The notes beneath the pieces were generated by a model. The model saw nothing but the letters and a program-made list of their open reading frames with translations. It had not been told where the DNA came from and did not search any database. From contig JAEYLA010000026.1 in assembly GCA_023461495.1 (NCBI GenBank), positions 1 to 21,554 of the forward strand: a stretch of DNA of 21,554 nucleotides, given 5' to 3'. A program made the translations under genes and the position numbers. Source of the DNA: Bacillota bacterium (lineage in GTDB: Bacteria > Bacillota > Clostridia > Christensenellales > CAG-138). This document shows positions 1 through 6,603 of the stretch, one piece after another; the stretch's first letter is position 1; every line of letters starts with the position of its first letter.

Positions 1-3
1 CCC

Positions 4-1965
4 ATGCGGAGCGTTTTCCTTTGGCGCATGCTGATGATGCTGGCACTGACCGTGCTGCTGGCCTCCCTGCTGACAACGGGAGGCTATATGTATTTGAGCA
101 GGGATACCTATACCTCCATCATGCTTACCGAGCTTACGCCCAAGGCGGAGGCGGTGAGCCAGCTTCTGACGGAATACAACGATGGCAATGTGGACAAGGA
201 GACATTCTCCCGCCTTGCGGACGGCCTGATGCGCGCCTCGGGCGTAACGGGGATCGTAACGGACGCAAAGGGCGCGCCGCTCTATCATACGATCGCGCTG
301 GACAGCGCACCGCAGCGCTATCTTGACCTGTTGAATCAGGAACTGCAAAAGGCGCTTACCGGCGAGACCACGCGGCATGACGATATCCGCACGCCGGACG
401 GGAGGCTTGCGCTTTCCATCTGCATTCCCGTCAGGGATACAAACGGCAATGTCACGGGCAGCGTGTTTTTATTAAAGTCCGAAGAGGAAATCAACACGAC
501 AACGGAGCGGCTTAACCGCTCGCTGCTGCTTGTGGTGGCAGTCGTGCTGCCGGTGATGCTGGTGGCGTCTTCGTTTGGCGTCAAGCGGCTTGCCGAACCC
601 CTGCATGAGATGGCGGGCGTTGCCATCAAAATGAGCCAGGGCGATTTTCAAATACGCGCCAATGAGCGTGAAATTGGCGAGGTGGGCATGCTTGCGCGCG
701 CATTGAACCAGATGTGCAATACTCTTTCGCAGACCATCTATCAGCTGCGCGCAGAAAAAAGCCAGCTCAATCAGCTGCTCTTCAGCTTTTCAGAAGGGAT
801 TGCGGCGACGGACAGCGTTGGGGTGCTGACGCACTATAACCCTGCGCTTATGCGCATGTTTGGTTCCGTGCGCGTCAATTCCCGCGTTGAGCTCATCCCC
901 GACGCCGCGATCTGGGAAGCGTTTGACGAGGTATACCGCACCGGCGAAATGCAGCACATGCGCTACCAGCTCCCGGGTGATAAGATGCTGTGGATTACCG
1001 TCTCCCCCGTTGTGACGGAGCAGGGCGAGCGCACGGGTGTTGTGGGTCTCTTCAAGGATATGACGGAAATGGAACGGCTCGAGCGCACGCGGCGAGAGTA
1101 TGTCGCAAACGTCAGCCATGAATTGAGAACGCCGCTGACCGCGGTGCGCGGGCTGTTGGAACCGCTGGCGGACGGCATGGTCAAGGAAGAGGAAGACAGG
1201 CAGCGGTATTACCGCATCATGCTCAAGGAAGTCATGCGGCTTTCCCGCCTGATTACGGATATGCTCCAGCTTTCCCGGCTGCAGGCGGGTACGGAGTATA
1301 TGGAGCTTGTCGAGGTGGATATCAATGAAATCCTGGACGATATCCGCCAAAGTTACCTCAAGGAGGCGGCGCAGCGCGGCATCACGCTCCTGGTGGACGC
1401 ACCCAAGCTTCCGCATGTGCTGACAGACCCCGACCGCGTGGAGCAGGTGATCGTAATCCTGCTCGACAACGCCATGCGCTACACGCCCGAAGGCGGCACC
1501 ATCACGCTCTACGGAGAGGACGGCGTGCGCGTCAACATATGCGTAAAGGACACCGGCTGCGGCATCCCGGAAAAGGACATCCCGCATGTGTTCGATCGTT
1601 TTTACAAGGTGGACAAATCAAGAAAAGAGGGAGGTACGGGCCTTGGCCTCTCCATCGCGCGCAACATTATCGCAAAGCTTGGCGAAATGGTCGCGGTGGA
1701 AAGCCGGGAGGGGCAGGGAACAACCTTCCGCTTCACACTCAAAAAGTATGTCAGCAACGCCATTGCGCTTGGGCCCGCGCCCGAGGAATGGGACGGTATG
1801 CAATCCGATCTTGGCACACTTCCCCCCATCGTGCAGGCGCACGGCATTTTTGAGGACGCGCCGTCCGATATGGACGCGCCTTACGAGGTGCTATCGCAGG
1901 AAGACAAGCGCCCGGAACGCCCTGAGAAGCGGGCGGAACGAAAACGCCCCAGGACGAGGCTGTAG
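4..1965 (+). CDS. Sensor histidine kinase, PhoR/WalK type (HAMP-PAS-HisKA-HATPase)
   Basis: This is a membrane sensor kinase of 653 residues. It should autophosphorylate on His and pass phosphate to an OmpR-type regulator. Visible parts are TM1 at about 9-30, an extracytoplasmic sensor region at about 31-172, TM2 at about 173-193, HAMP at about 194-246, PAS at about 255-355, HisKA with VSHELRTPL (phospho-acceptor H372), and HATPase_c with N-box N489, G1 box DTGCGI (D516) and G2 box GGTGLGL (543-549). The catalytic core looks complete. After residue 580 there is an extra tail of about 70 residues ending in a very basic, Arg/Lys/Glu/Pro-rich stretch, which is unusual for the family. The ATG at position 4 is the first start visible; the gene could begin slightly upstream, outside the window. 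It is a paralogue-like match in layout to the kinase at 15420-17165. The signal sensed is unknown, and the partner regulator is probably just upstream of the window. Confidence 0.92.
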   Translation: MRSVFLWRMLMMLALTVLLASLLTTGGYMYLSRDTYTSIMLTELTPKAEAVSQLLTEYNDGNVDKETFSRLADGLMRASGVTGIVTDAKGAPLYHTIALDSAPQRYLDLLNQELQKALTGETTRHDDIRTPDGRLALSICIPVRDTNGNVTGSVFLLKSEEEINTTTERLNRSLLLVVAVVLPVMLVASSFGVKRLAEPLHEMAGVAIKMSQGDFQIRANEREIGEVGMLARALNQMCNTLSQTIYQLRAEKSQLNQLLFSFSEGIAATDSVGVLTHYNPALMRMFGSVRVNSRVELIPDAAIWEAFDEVYRTGEMQHMRYQLPGDKMLWITVSPVVTEQGERTGVVGLFKDMTEMERLERTRREYVANVSHELRTPLTAVRGLLEPLADGMVKEEEDRQRYYRIMLKEVMRLSRLITDMLQLSRLQAGTEYMELVEVDINEILDDIRQSYLKEAAQRGITLLVDAPKLPHVLTDPDRVEQVIVILLDNAMRYTPEGGTITLYGEDGVRVNICVKDTGCGIPEKDIPHVFDRFYKVDKSRKEGGTGLGLSIARNIIAKLGEMVAVESREGQGTTFRFTLKKYVSNAIALGPAPEEWDGMQSDLGTLPPIVQAHGIFEDAPSDMDAPYEVLSQEDKRPERPEKRAERKRPRTRL

Positions 1966-1981
1966 CCTGTTTGCGAAGAAT

Positions 1982-2021
1982 AAAAAAGACCGCGCTCCAT
2001 AAAAAAGCGCCGGTCTTTTTT
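1982..2021 (+). terminator. Rho-independent terminator after the first histidine kinase
   Basis: An inverted repeat of AAAAAAGACCG against CGGTCTTTTTT, with a further CGCT/AGCG inner pairing, ends in a run of six T. It lies 17 bp beyond the kinase stop codon, so it closes that transcription unit before the SPOR gene. Confidence 0.85.
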
Positions 2022-2082
2022 GTATGCAAAACAGGCTGTTTTTGTGCGAAGTGCCTACATGCGGCTGCGTGAGCGGCATAAT

Positions 2083-2110
2083 TTGTCCGTTGCCACATAC
2101 CTTGTACTAT
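2083..2110 (+). promoter_or_regulatory. Possible sigma-A promoter for the SPOR-to-PHP gene run
   Basis: TTGTCC (2083-2088), a 16-bp spacer and TACTAT (2105-2110) lie about 27 bp before the start codon at 2137, downstream of a terminator. The match is moderate and an overlapping TATATA (2108-2113) gives a second possible -10. Confidence 0.35.
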
Positions 2111-2136
2111 ATACGGGACAAGGGGGAGAAAAGAGT

Positions 2137-3051
2137 ATGGAATTTCGGCGGAGGAAACACAGGCGCCGTTACGCTGCACCTGAAGGCTCAGGGACGGGCA
2201 AGGCCATATTGGCGCTGCTCATTATCGGCGCGTTGGTGTATCTGGTAAGTGCGTCCGCCGCGGGCACCTGGGTGGCGCAGAATGTGGTCGCCCCCGTGTT
2301 CGCCTGGGTGGATGAACAATTAAAGGGCGCGCCCGCTGCGGCGACGCCCGATGTGAACGTGGAGGCCCCCGGCCAGACGATTATCAGCGAGGAGCCGGGC
2401 AAGACGGTGACCGGGGATGTGGAAGTACCGGCCATGGAGTGCTTCGCGTTGCAGATGGGCGTTTACAGCACACAGGCAAATGCGGATACGGAGGCGGATG
2501 CGCTTCAAAAACGGGGTGCCGGCGGATATGTGATGGAGGATGAAGGGAAATACCGCGTGCTTGCGGCAGCGTACGCGGAGCGCGCGAGTTTGGACCAGGT
2601 GCGAGAGCAATTGAAAACGGATGGGCTTGACAGCGCGCTCTATACGTTTGTGGCGCCTGTGAGCACGCTGCGCGTAACAGCGACGGAGGCGCAGCTAAAG
2701 CGTATCCAGGATGGCTTTACGGCGCTTGACGCCATACGGCAGAACATCGGCGCGTCCTCGCTTGCGTTTGATAAGGAACAGCAGGAGATCTCAAGCGGGG
2801 TGGCAAAGGCGAATGAACTGCTCAGTGAACTCAAAGCGGCAAAGGATGCGTTTTCTGTCGGCGATCCGTCCGCAAATACAGTGCTATCGGCAATGGGGGA
2901 GTGCTTCAATAAATATGAGGAGGCGCTTACAACGCTTGCGGGCAGCAATGCCGAAAGTTTTGTGGATTTTTCCTCGAAAATGAAGTACACTCATTTATAT
3001 ATTGCACACGCTTATGCAACGCTTGCCCAGCAGGTATCTGCTATGGCGTGA
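2137..3051 (+). CDS. SPOR-domain membrane-anchored protein
   Basis: A protein of 304 residues with a basic N-terminus (MEFRRRKHRRR), one membrane segment at about 27-47, a Pro/Ala-rich linker, a SPOR-like domain at about 100-180 (from ECFALQMGVYSTQANADTEA through the residues around YRVLAAAYAER), and a C-terminal helical region of about 110 residues. SPOR domains bind denuded septal or cortex peptidoglycan, so the protein is probably anchored in the membrane and faces the wall. The start at 2137 is chosen because GGGGGAG lies 8 bp upstream. The open frame extends to a possible ATG at 2020, but that lies inside the preceding terminator and has no ribosome site. The DRTGG-like gene follows after only 24 bp, so they may share a transcript. 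No more specific function is recognised. Confidence 0.8.
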   Translation: MEFRRRKHRRRYAAPEGSGTGKAILALLIIGALVYLVSASAAGTWVAQNVVAPVFAWVDEQLKGAPAAATPDVNVEAPGQTIISEEPGKTVTGDVEVPAMECFALQMGVYSTQANADTEADALQKRGAGGYVMEDEGKYRVLAAAYAERASLDQVREQLKTDGLDSALYTFVAPVSTLRVTATEAQLKRIQDGFTALDAIRQNIGASSLAFDKEQQEISSGVAKANELLSELKAAKDAFSVGDPSANTVLSAMGECFNKYEEALTTLAGSNAESFVDFSSKMKYTHLYIAHAYATLAQQVSAMA

Positions 3052-3075
3052 GTACAATTCCACGGGAGGATACGG

Positions 3076-3426
3076 ATGAAGATTGCCAAGGTGGCGGAAC
3101 TGTTGGACGCGCGCGTACTATGTTGTGCGGAGCGGCTGAATTGCGAAGTTACTTCGGCCTTTGGTGCAGACCTCATGAGCGACGTTCTGGCCTTTATGGA
3201 CGCAGAAACGCTGCTTTTGACGGGCCTTGTTAATCTGCATGTCATCCGTACGGCGGAAATGCTGGAGCTTCCCTGCGTGGTGTTTGTTTCCGGAAAAACC
3301 GTGGGCGAGGATATTCTTTCCCGTGCCATTGAGCAGAACATCGTGCTCTTGGGCACGCCGCATTCGCTCTATGAATGCAGCGGGCTATTGTATAACGCCG
3401 GTCTTACGGGCTGCAAAAGAGGATAG
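3076..3426 (+). CDS. DRTGG-like domain protein, first copy (hydrogenase-associated type)
   Basis: A small cytoplasmic protein of 116 residues resembling the DRTGG-type domain proteins encoded beside clostridial [FeFe]-hydrogenase genes. The core includes AFGADLMSDVLAF, LLLTGLVNLHVIRTAEML and a final segment like LGTPHSLYECSGLLYNAGL. A good ribosome site (GGGAGG, 3063-3068) precedes the ATG. It shares an overall pattern with the protein at 5225-5560: an N-terminal helix, a GADLMSDVL/ACDLLSWVM-type segment, a T-x-(L/Q)-x-(N/H)-x-x-V segment and a C-terminal TPxSxYE/SPKTAYE segment. The two are therefore probably paralogues, and the module carries both. DRTGG domains otherwise occur in phosphotransacetylase and CBS proteins, but their ligand is not settled. 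It starts a tight gene run (next gap 4 bp). Function is inferred from context only. Confidence 0.7.
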   Translation: MKIAKVAELLDARVLCCAERLNCEVTSAFGADLMSDVLAFMDAETLLLTGLVNLHVIRTAEMLELPCVVFVSGKTVGEDILSRAIEQNIVLLGTPHSLYECSGLLYNAGLTGCKRG

Positions 3427-3430
3427 CGGC

Positions 3431-3874
3431 ATGGGCGCGGCATTTGTGCAAAGCTTCCCCGTCACCCATGGAGAGTTCGATACGGCGGGCGACGCTTCAA
3501 GTAAAATCAAAGCGATCTTAAAAAAGCTCGGCATTTCTCCGCAGGTAATCCGCGAGGTAGCGATTGCCGCTTACGAATCGGAAATGAACCTGATTATTCA
3601 CTCCAAAGGCGGGGAGCTAAGGCTTGAGATCAGCCCGGCGGAAATTCTTTTGGTCAGTGAGGACGCCGGCCCCGGCATTGCGGATATTGCGCTTGCATTG
3701 AAGGAAGGCTACTCTACAGCGCCGGAAAGTGTGAGGAACCTTGGGTTTGGCGCGGGCATGGGCCTGCCCAACATCCGGCGGCATTCGCATAGCTTCCACA
3801 TTGAAAGTGAGGTTGGCAGGGGCACGCGCATAGAGGCGCGGTATTATCTCAACGGGGCTTCCGGGACAATGTAA
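3431..3874 (+). CDS. RsbW/SpoIIAB-like ATP-binding regulatory protein
   Basis: A single HATPase_c domain of 147 residues. An N-box-like segment (AAYESEMNLIIHSKGG) has the E-x-x-x-N pattern seen in anti-sigma/serine kinase proteins. A G1 box with EDAGPGI and a glycine-rich lid region (LGFGAGMGLPNIRRHSHSF) follow. This is the family of RsbW, RsbT and SpoIIAB, which bind ATP and phosphorylate or sequester protein partners. No STAS antagonist or sigma factor gene is beside it; its neighbours are DRTGG-like and hydrogenase-like proteins. The same pairing is known from clostridial hydrogenase loci. The start at 3431 is chosen because it is 4 bp after the upstream stop, with AGAGGA just before it. 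The frame is open further upstream, but that stretch overlaps the DRTGG-like gene. It probably relays the signal of the hydrogenase-like protein; the partner is unknown. Confidence 0.8.
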   Translation: MGAAFVQSFPVTHGEFDTAGDASSKIKAILKKLGISPQVIREVAIAAYESEMNLIIHSKGGELRLEISPAEILLVSEDAGPGIADIALALKEGYSTAPESVRNLGFGAGMGLPNIRRHSHSFHIESEVGRGTRIEARYYLNGASGTM

Positions 3875-3895
3875 CGCATCACGGAGGGTCGCAAC

Positions 3896-5200
3896 ATGTT
3901 GTACAAGCATTCTGTCCGGGTGGACCGCAGAAAATGCGTCGGCTGTACCAATTGCATCAAGGACTGCCCCACGGAAGCGATCCGCGTGCAGCGCGGCAAG
4001 GCGGTCATACTTGATGAGCGGTGTATTGACTGCGGGGAGTGCCTGCGCGCATGCCCGCACCACGCTATGACGGCGGTGACGACGCCTGTGGGCGATCTTA
4101 ATCTGTTCAAATACAACATCGTCATTCCTTGCGCGCCGATTTACTCGCAGTTCCGCCTCCAGGGGGATCTTGGGGATTTGTTTGAGTCGCTCTACGCCAT
4201 GGGGTTTGACGCCATTTATGAAGAAGCGCGCGGCGCTGAAATCGAGGCGGAGGCATTAAGGCTCTATTTGCGCTCAGGCGAGGCGAATTATCCCGTCATC
4301 TCCTGCAATTGTCCGGTCATTCCCAGGATTGTGACCACCATGTTCCCAAATCTCATCGATAACCTTTCCCCGTTCGTCTCCTCCATGGAGATTTCCGCAC
4401 GCATCGCAAAAACCGAATTCTGCAAAAAGATGGGTGTCCCGCGCGAGGCGGTGGGCTGTTATTATATTTCGCCCTGCGCCGCGCGCATGACCAATATCAA
4501 AAGCCCGCTTGGTATCGAAAAGAGCGATATAGACGGCGTATTTTCCCTGCTCGACCTTTACGCGCTGCTGCTTGAGCATATGGGCGAGGGCGGCGCGCCG
4601 CGTGAGGTAGGCTATCCTGCGGGGGCCTATGGGATCGGCACGGCGGTGGTGGGGGGCTTGAGTTCCGCTGTGGGGACTGAGCACTATCTTGCGGTGGACG
4701 GTATCTATAACGTCATCCAGTGCCTGGAGGAAATTGATAACGATCGCCTGAAAAAGCTGTTGCTGGTGGAAGCCTCCGCCTGCGTGGGCGGCTGTGTGGG
4801 CGGCCCGCTGCTGTTTGAAAACCAATTTGTCGCAAAGAACCGCAACCGCAGGCTTGCAAACGCATTCCCGCGTACGGACCTTGAAAAGGATCCGCATGTG
4901 CTTGAATACGCGGGATCGCAGATGATCCGCTATACCCGGCCGTTTGAACCGCGCAGTATTTTGAAGCTTTCGGACGATGTCAACGAAGCCATGCGCATGA
5001 TGGATCGCATGGAGGGAATCGTCAAGAGCCTGCCGGGGCTCGACTGCGGCTCGTGCGGGTCGCCAAGCTGCAGGACGCTTGCCGAGGATATCGTGCGCGG
5101 CCAGGCGGTGGAGATGGACTGCATCTTCAAGCTCAGAGACAAGCTGCGCATCCTTGCGCAGGAAATGGCAGACCTCGCCAGCGCTGAAAAGCGCGGCTGA
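3896..5200 (+). CDS. Truncated [FeFe]-hydrogenase-like iron-sulfur protein, probably sensory (group D / HydS-like)
   Basis: A protein of 434 residues. Two N-terminal 4Fe-4S motifs are complete: C14, C17, C20, C24 and C43, C46, C49, C53. A hydrogenase large-subunit-like domain follows (about 75-350). Its four candidate H-cluster cysteines are present: C139 in SCNCPVI (L1), C194 in SPCAAR (L2), and C296 and C300 in ASACVGGCVGG (L3). A C-terminal 4Fe-4S domain has C384, C387, C392 and C409. Compared with catalytic HydA motifs, the L1 Cys used in proton transfer appears to be Asn138, L2 lacks the usual Lys (Arg instead), and the L3 Met is Ser. These losses, the short length and the HATPase/DRTGG/PHP neighbours fit the sensory group D enzymes rather than a high-activity hydrogenase. 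Start is supported by GGAGG 12 bp upstream. Whether it binds a complete H-cluster cannot be told from sequence. Confidence 0.82.
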   Translation: MLYKHSVRVDRRKCVGCTNCIKDCPTEAIRVQRGKAVILDERCIDCGECLRACPHHAMTAVTTPVGDLNLFKYNIVIPCAPIYSQFRLQGDLGDLFESLYAMGFDAIYEEARGAEIEAEALRLYLRSGEANYPVISCNCPVIPRIVTTMFPNLIDNLSPFVSSMEISARIAKTEFCKKMGVPREAVGCYYISPCAARMTNIKSPLGIEKSDIDGVFSLLDLYALLLEHMGEGGAPREVGYPAGAYGIGTAVVGGLSSAVGTEHYLAVDGIYNVIQCLEEIDNDRLKKLLLVEASACVGGCVGGPLLFENQFVAKNRNRRLANAFPRTDLEKDPHVLEYAGSQMIRYTRPFEPRSILKLSDDVNEAMRMMDRMEGIVKSLPGLDCGSCGSPSCRTLAEDIVRGQAVEMDCIFKLRDKLRILAQEMADLASAEKRG

Positions 5201-5224
5201 TTTTTATACTGAAGGAGGGACACT

Positions 5225-5560
5225 ATGCAAGTTTCAGAATTAGCGAACATCATCGGCGCAGCGTATGCGCAGCCCTGTGAGGATAGAAAGATCCGCGCGG
5301 GCTACGCGTGCGATCTGTTGAGCTGGGTCATGGCAAAGGGCGTGCCCGGCTGCGCCTGGATCACGGTGCAGACGCATATGAATGTGATTGCCGTGGCGGC
5401 GTTGCACGAAATGGCCTGCATCATCCATCCGGAGGGCGTGGAACCGGAAGCGGCATCCCTTGAAAAAGCGGCGCAGGAAGGCATTGCGGTATTGTTATCC
5501 CCCAAGACGGCATATGAAATCTGCCACCTGATGGCGGCGGCAGGCGTTCCAACGGTGTAG
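5225..5560 (+). CDS. DRTGG-like domain protein, second copy
   Basis: A small soluble protein of 111 residues, with an excellent ribosome site (GAAGGAGGG, 5 bp spacing). It begins MQVSELANIIGAAY, carries ACDLLSWVMAKG and ends with LLSPKTAYEICHLM. The segments line up by eye with those of the protein at 3076-3426, suggesting an old duplication, although identity is low. It lies between the hydrogenase-like gene (24 bp gap) and the PHP gene (3 bp gap), the same position such proteins hold in clostridial HydABC regulatory clusters. No catalytic residues are evident. The likely role is ligand sensing or protein docking within the redox-signalling module. This is inference from neighbourhood. Confidence 0.68.
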   Translation: MQVSELANIIGAAYAQPCEDRKIRAGYACDLLSWVMAKGVPGCAWITVQTHMNVIAVAALHEMACIIHPEGVEPEAASLEKAAQEGIAVLLSPKTAYEICHLMAAAGVPTV

Positions 5561-5563
5561 CGT

Positions 5564-6268
5564 ATGATGAAGCTTGCCGCGGACCTGCACATCCATTCCT
5601 GCCTTTCCCCCTGCGCTTCCCCGGATATGACGCCCAGCAACATCGCCAATATGGCATACCTCAAGGGCCTGCAGGTCATTGCCGTATGCGATCACAACTG
5701 CGCCTACAATCTTCCGGCCGTCAAGGCGGCGGCGGAGGAACGGGGGTTGATATTCCTGCCCGGCATTGAAGTGGAAACGCGCGAAGAGGTGCATGTGCTC
5801 ACGCTGTTTCCGGCACTCGAGCCTGCCATGGAGTTTGGCGGATGGGCATATGCAAGCCTTCCGGAGATCCAAAACCGCCCATCGTTCTTTGGCGAGCAGA
5901 CCATTATGGACGCAAACGATCAGGTGGTGGGCACGGAACCGCGCCTTTTGATCCAGTCCACTACCCGCTCCATCGACGAGGTGGTAGAGACCTGCCGCAA
6001 GCTTGGCGGCGTGCCGGTTCCCGCGCATATCAACAAGACTTCTAACTCTATGCTCAAAAGCCTGGGCTTCCTTCCGCCCAACCTGCAGCTGACCGCCATT
6101 GAGGTCTGCCCGCAAAATACGCTTGTGGGTGTGGAAATCTCCCGCTACCATGTGCTGTATAATTCGGATGCGCATACGCTGGGGGAAATTTCGGAGCCAA
6201 ATCATTTTATCTTGGCATACGATCCTACGCCGGAGGGAGTCTTGCGGTATCTGGCACAGCCCAAATAG
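5564..6268 (+). CDS. PHP-domain metal-dependent phosphoesterase
   Basis: A complete PHP domain of 234 residues. The metal-binding set expected for the family is visible: H9 and H11 in ADLHIHS, D43-H44 (VCDHN), E69 (PGIEV), H77 (EVHVLT), H155 (PAHIN) and D202/H204 (NSDAHTLGE). PHP enzymes hydrolyse phosphoesters, including nucleotides and sugar or histidinol phosphates. The substrate here is unknown. The start codon is 3 bp after the preceding stop without a clear ribosome site, which suggests translational coupling. It is the last gene of the module, followed by a hairpin terminator at 6336. In clostridial hydrogenase loci a PHP gene is a regular member of the same gene set, so a role in signalling (for example removing a nucleotide signal) is plausible but untested. 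Confidence 0.85.
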   Translation: MMKLAADLHIHSCLSPCASPDMTPSNIANMAYLKGLQVIAVCDHNCAYNLPAVKAAAEERGLIFLPGIEVETREEVHVLTLFPALEPAMEFGGWAYASLPEIQNRPSFFGEQTIMDANDQVVGTEPRLLIQSTTRSIDEVVETCRKLGGVPVPAHINKTSNSMLKSLGFLPPNLQLTAIEVCPQNTLVGVEISRYHVLYNSDAHTLGEISEPNHFILAYDPTPEGVLRYLAQPK

Positions 6269-6335
6269 CGTATTACCTGTGCTTATCGATTGGCAGTGAA
6301 TTCCTGTATACAATAATGCAATGTATAAAAATCCA

Positions 6336-6372
6336 CAATCCGCAGGCCGGGCAAGCCTGCGGATTGCGTTCT
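6336..6372 (+). terminator. Terminator-like hairpin after the PHP gene
   Basis: A perfect 12-bp stem, CAATCCGCAGGC against GCCTGCGGATTG, with a 7-base loop. The T-tract after it is interrupted (CGTTCTTC), so termination may be partial. Just upstream is the 8-bp palindrome TGTATACA (6305-6312), of unknown meaning. Confidence 0.65.
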
Positions 6373-6439
6373 TCTGCGGGAGATACGGGAGAATATTGCA
6401 GGGTGCAAAATATCATGCGAAATGAATGCGATATTTGAA

Positions 6440-6468
6440 TTGAAACAATAAAAACAATACTGTATAAT
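6440..6468 (+). promoter_or_regulatory. Near-consensus sigma-A promoter of the hydratase-icd operon
   Basis: TTGAAA (6440-6445), a 17-bp spacer and a perfect TATAAT (6463-6468). The -10 lies within the perfect 12-bp palindrome GTATAATTATAC (6462-6473), which could be an operator blocking RNA polymerase. Transcription should start near 6475, giving a 5' leader of about 130 nt. Confidence 0.85.
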
Positions 6469-6474
6469 TATACG

Positions 6475-6603
6475 TAAAAATCAGCATATGTACCGGAATG
6501 GGCAAGCAAACCCCTCTTTCGGCCCCGCGAAAAAGCTGATACACTAAAGGGAATTGGCGGCAAACAAGAATGTTTTCCCCCAAAAGGCAAGGAGGAACCT
6601 TGG
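6475..6603 (+). promoter_or_regulatory. Long 5' leader of the hydratase gene, possible structured RNA
   Basis: About 130 nt separate the expected transcription start from the start codon. TCAGC (6481-6485) can pair with GCTGA (6535-6539), closing a domain that contains CCGGAATGGGC and CCCCTCTTTCGGCCCC segments able to pair internally. A strong ribosome site AAGGAGG (6589-6595) follows. I do not recognise a known riboswitch class. Regulation in the leader is a possibility only. Confidence 0.3.

Noticed and set aside
790..1587. Long open frame on the minus strand opposite the first kinase
   Set aside because: It mirrors the GC-rich codons of the kinase gene and shows no recognisable domain.
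2020..2136. Longer start of the SPOR-domain protein at 2020
   Set aside because: The upstream ATG lies within the preceding terminator, has no ribosome site, and the ATG at 2137 has a strong one.
6301..6329. Promoter TTCCTG-17-TATAAA before the hairpin at 6336
   Set aside because: The -35 is poor and a transcript would run straight into the terminator hairpin; the promoter at 6440 explains the hydratase operon better.
6475..6603. Known riboswitch (ZTP, fluoride, glutamine classes) in the hydratase leader
   Set aside because: None of the conserved core sequences I remember for these classes is present.
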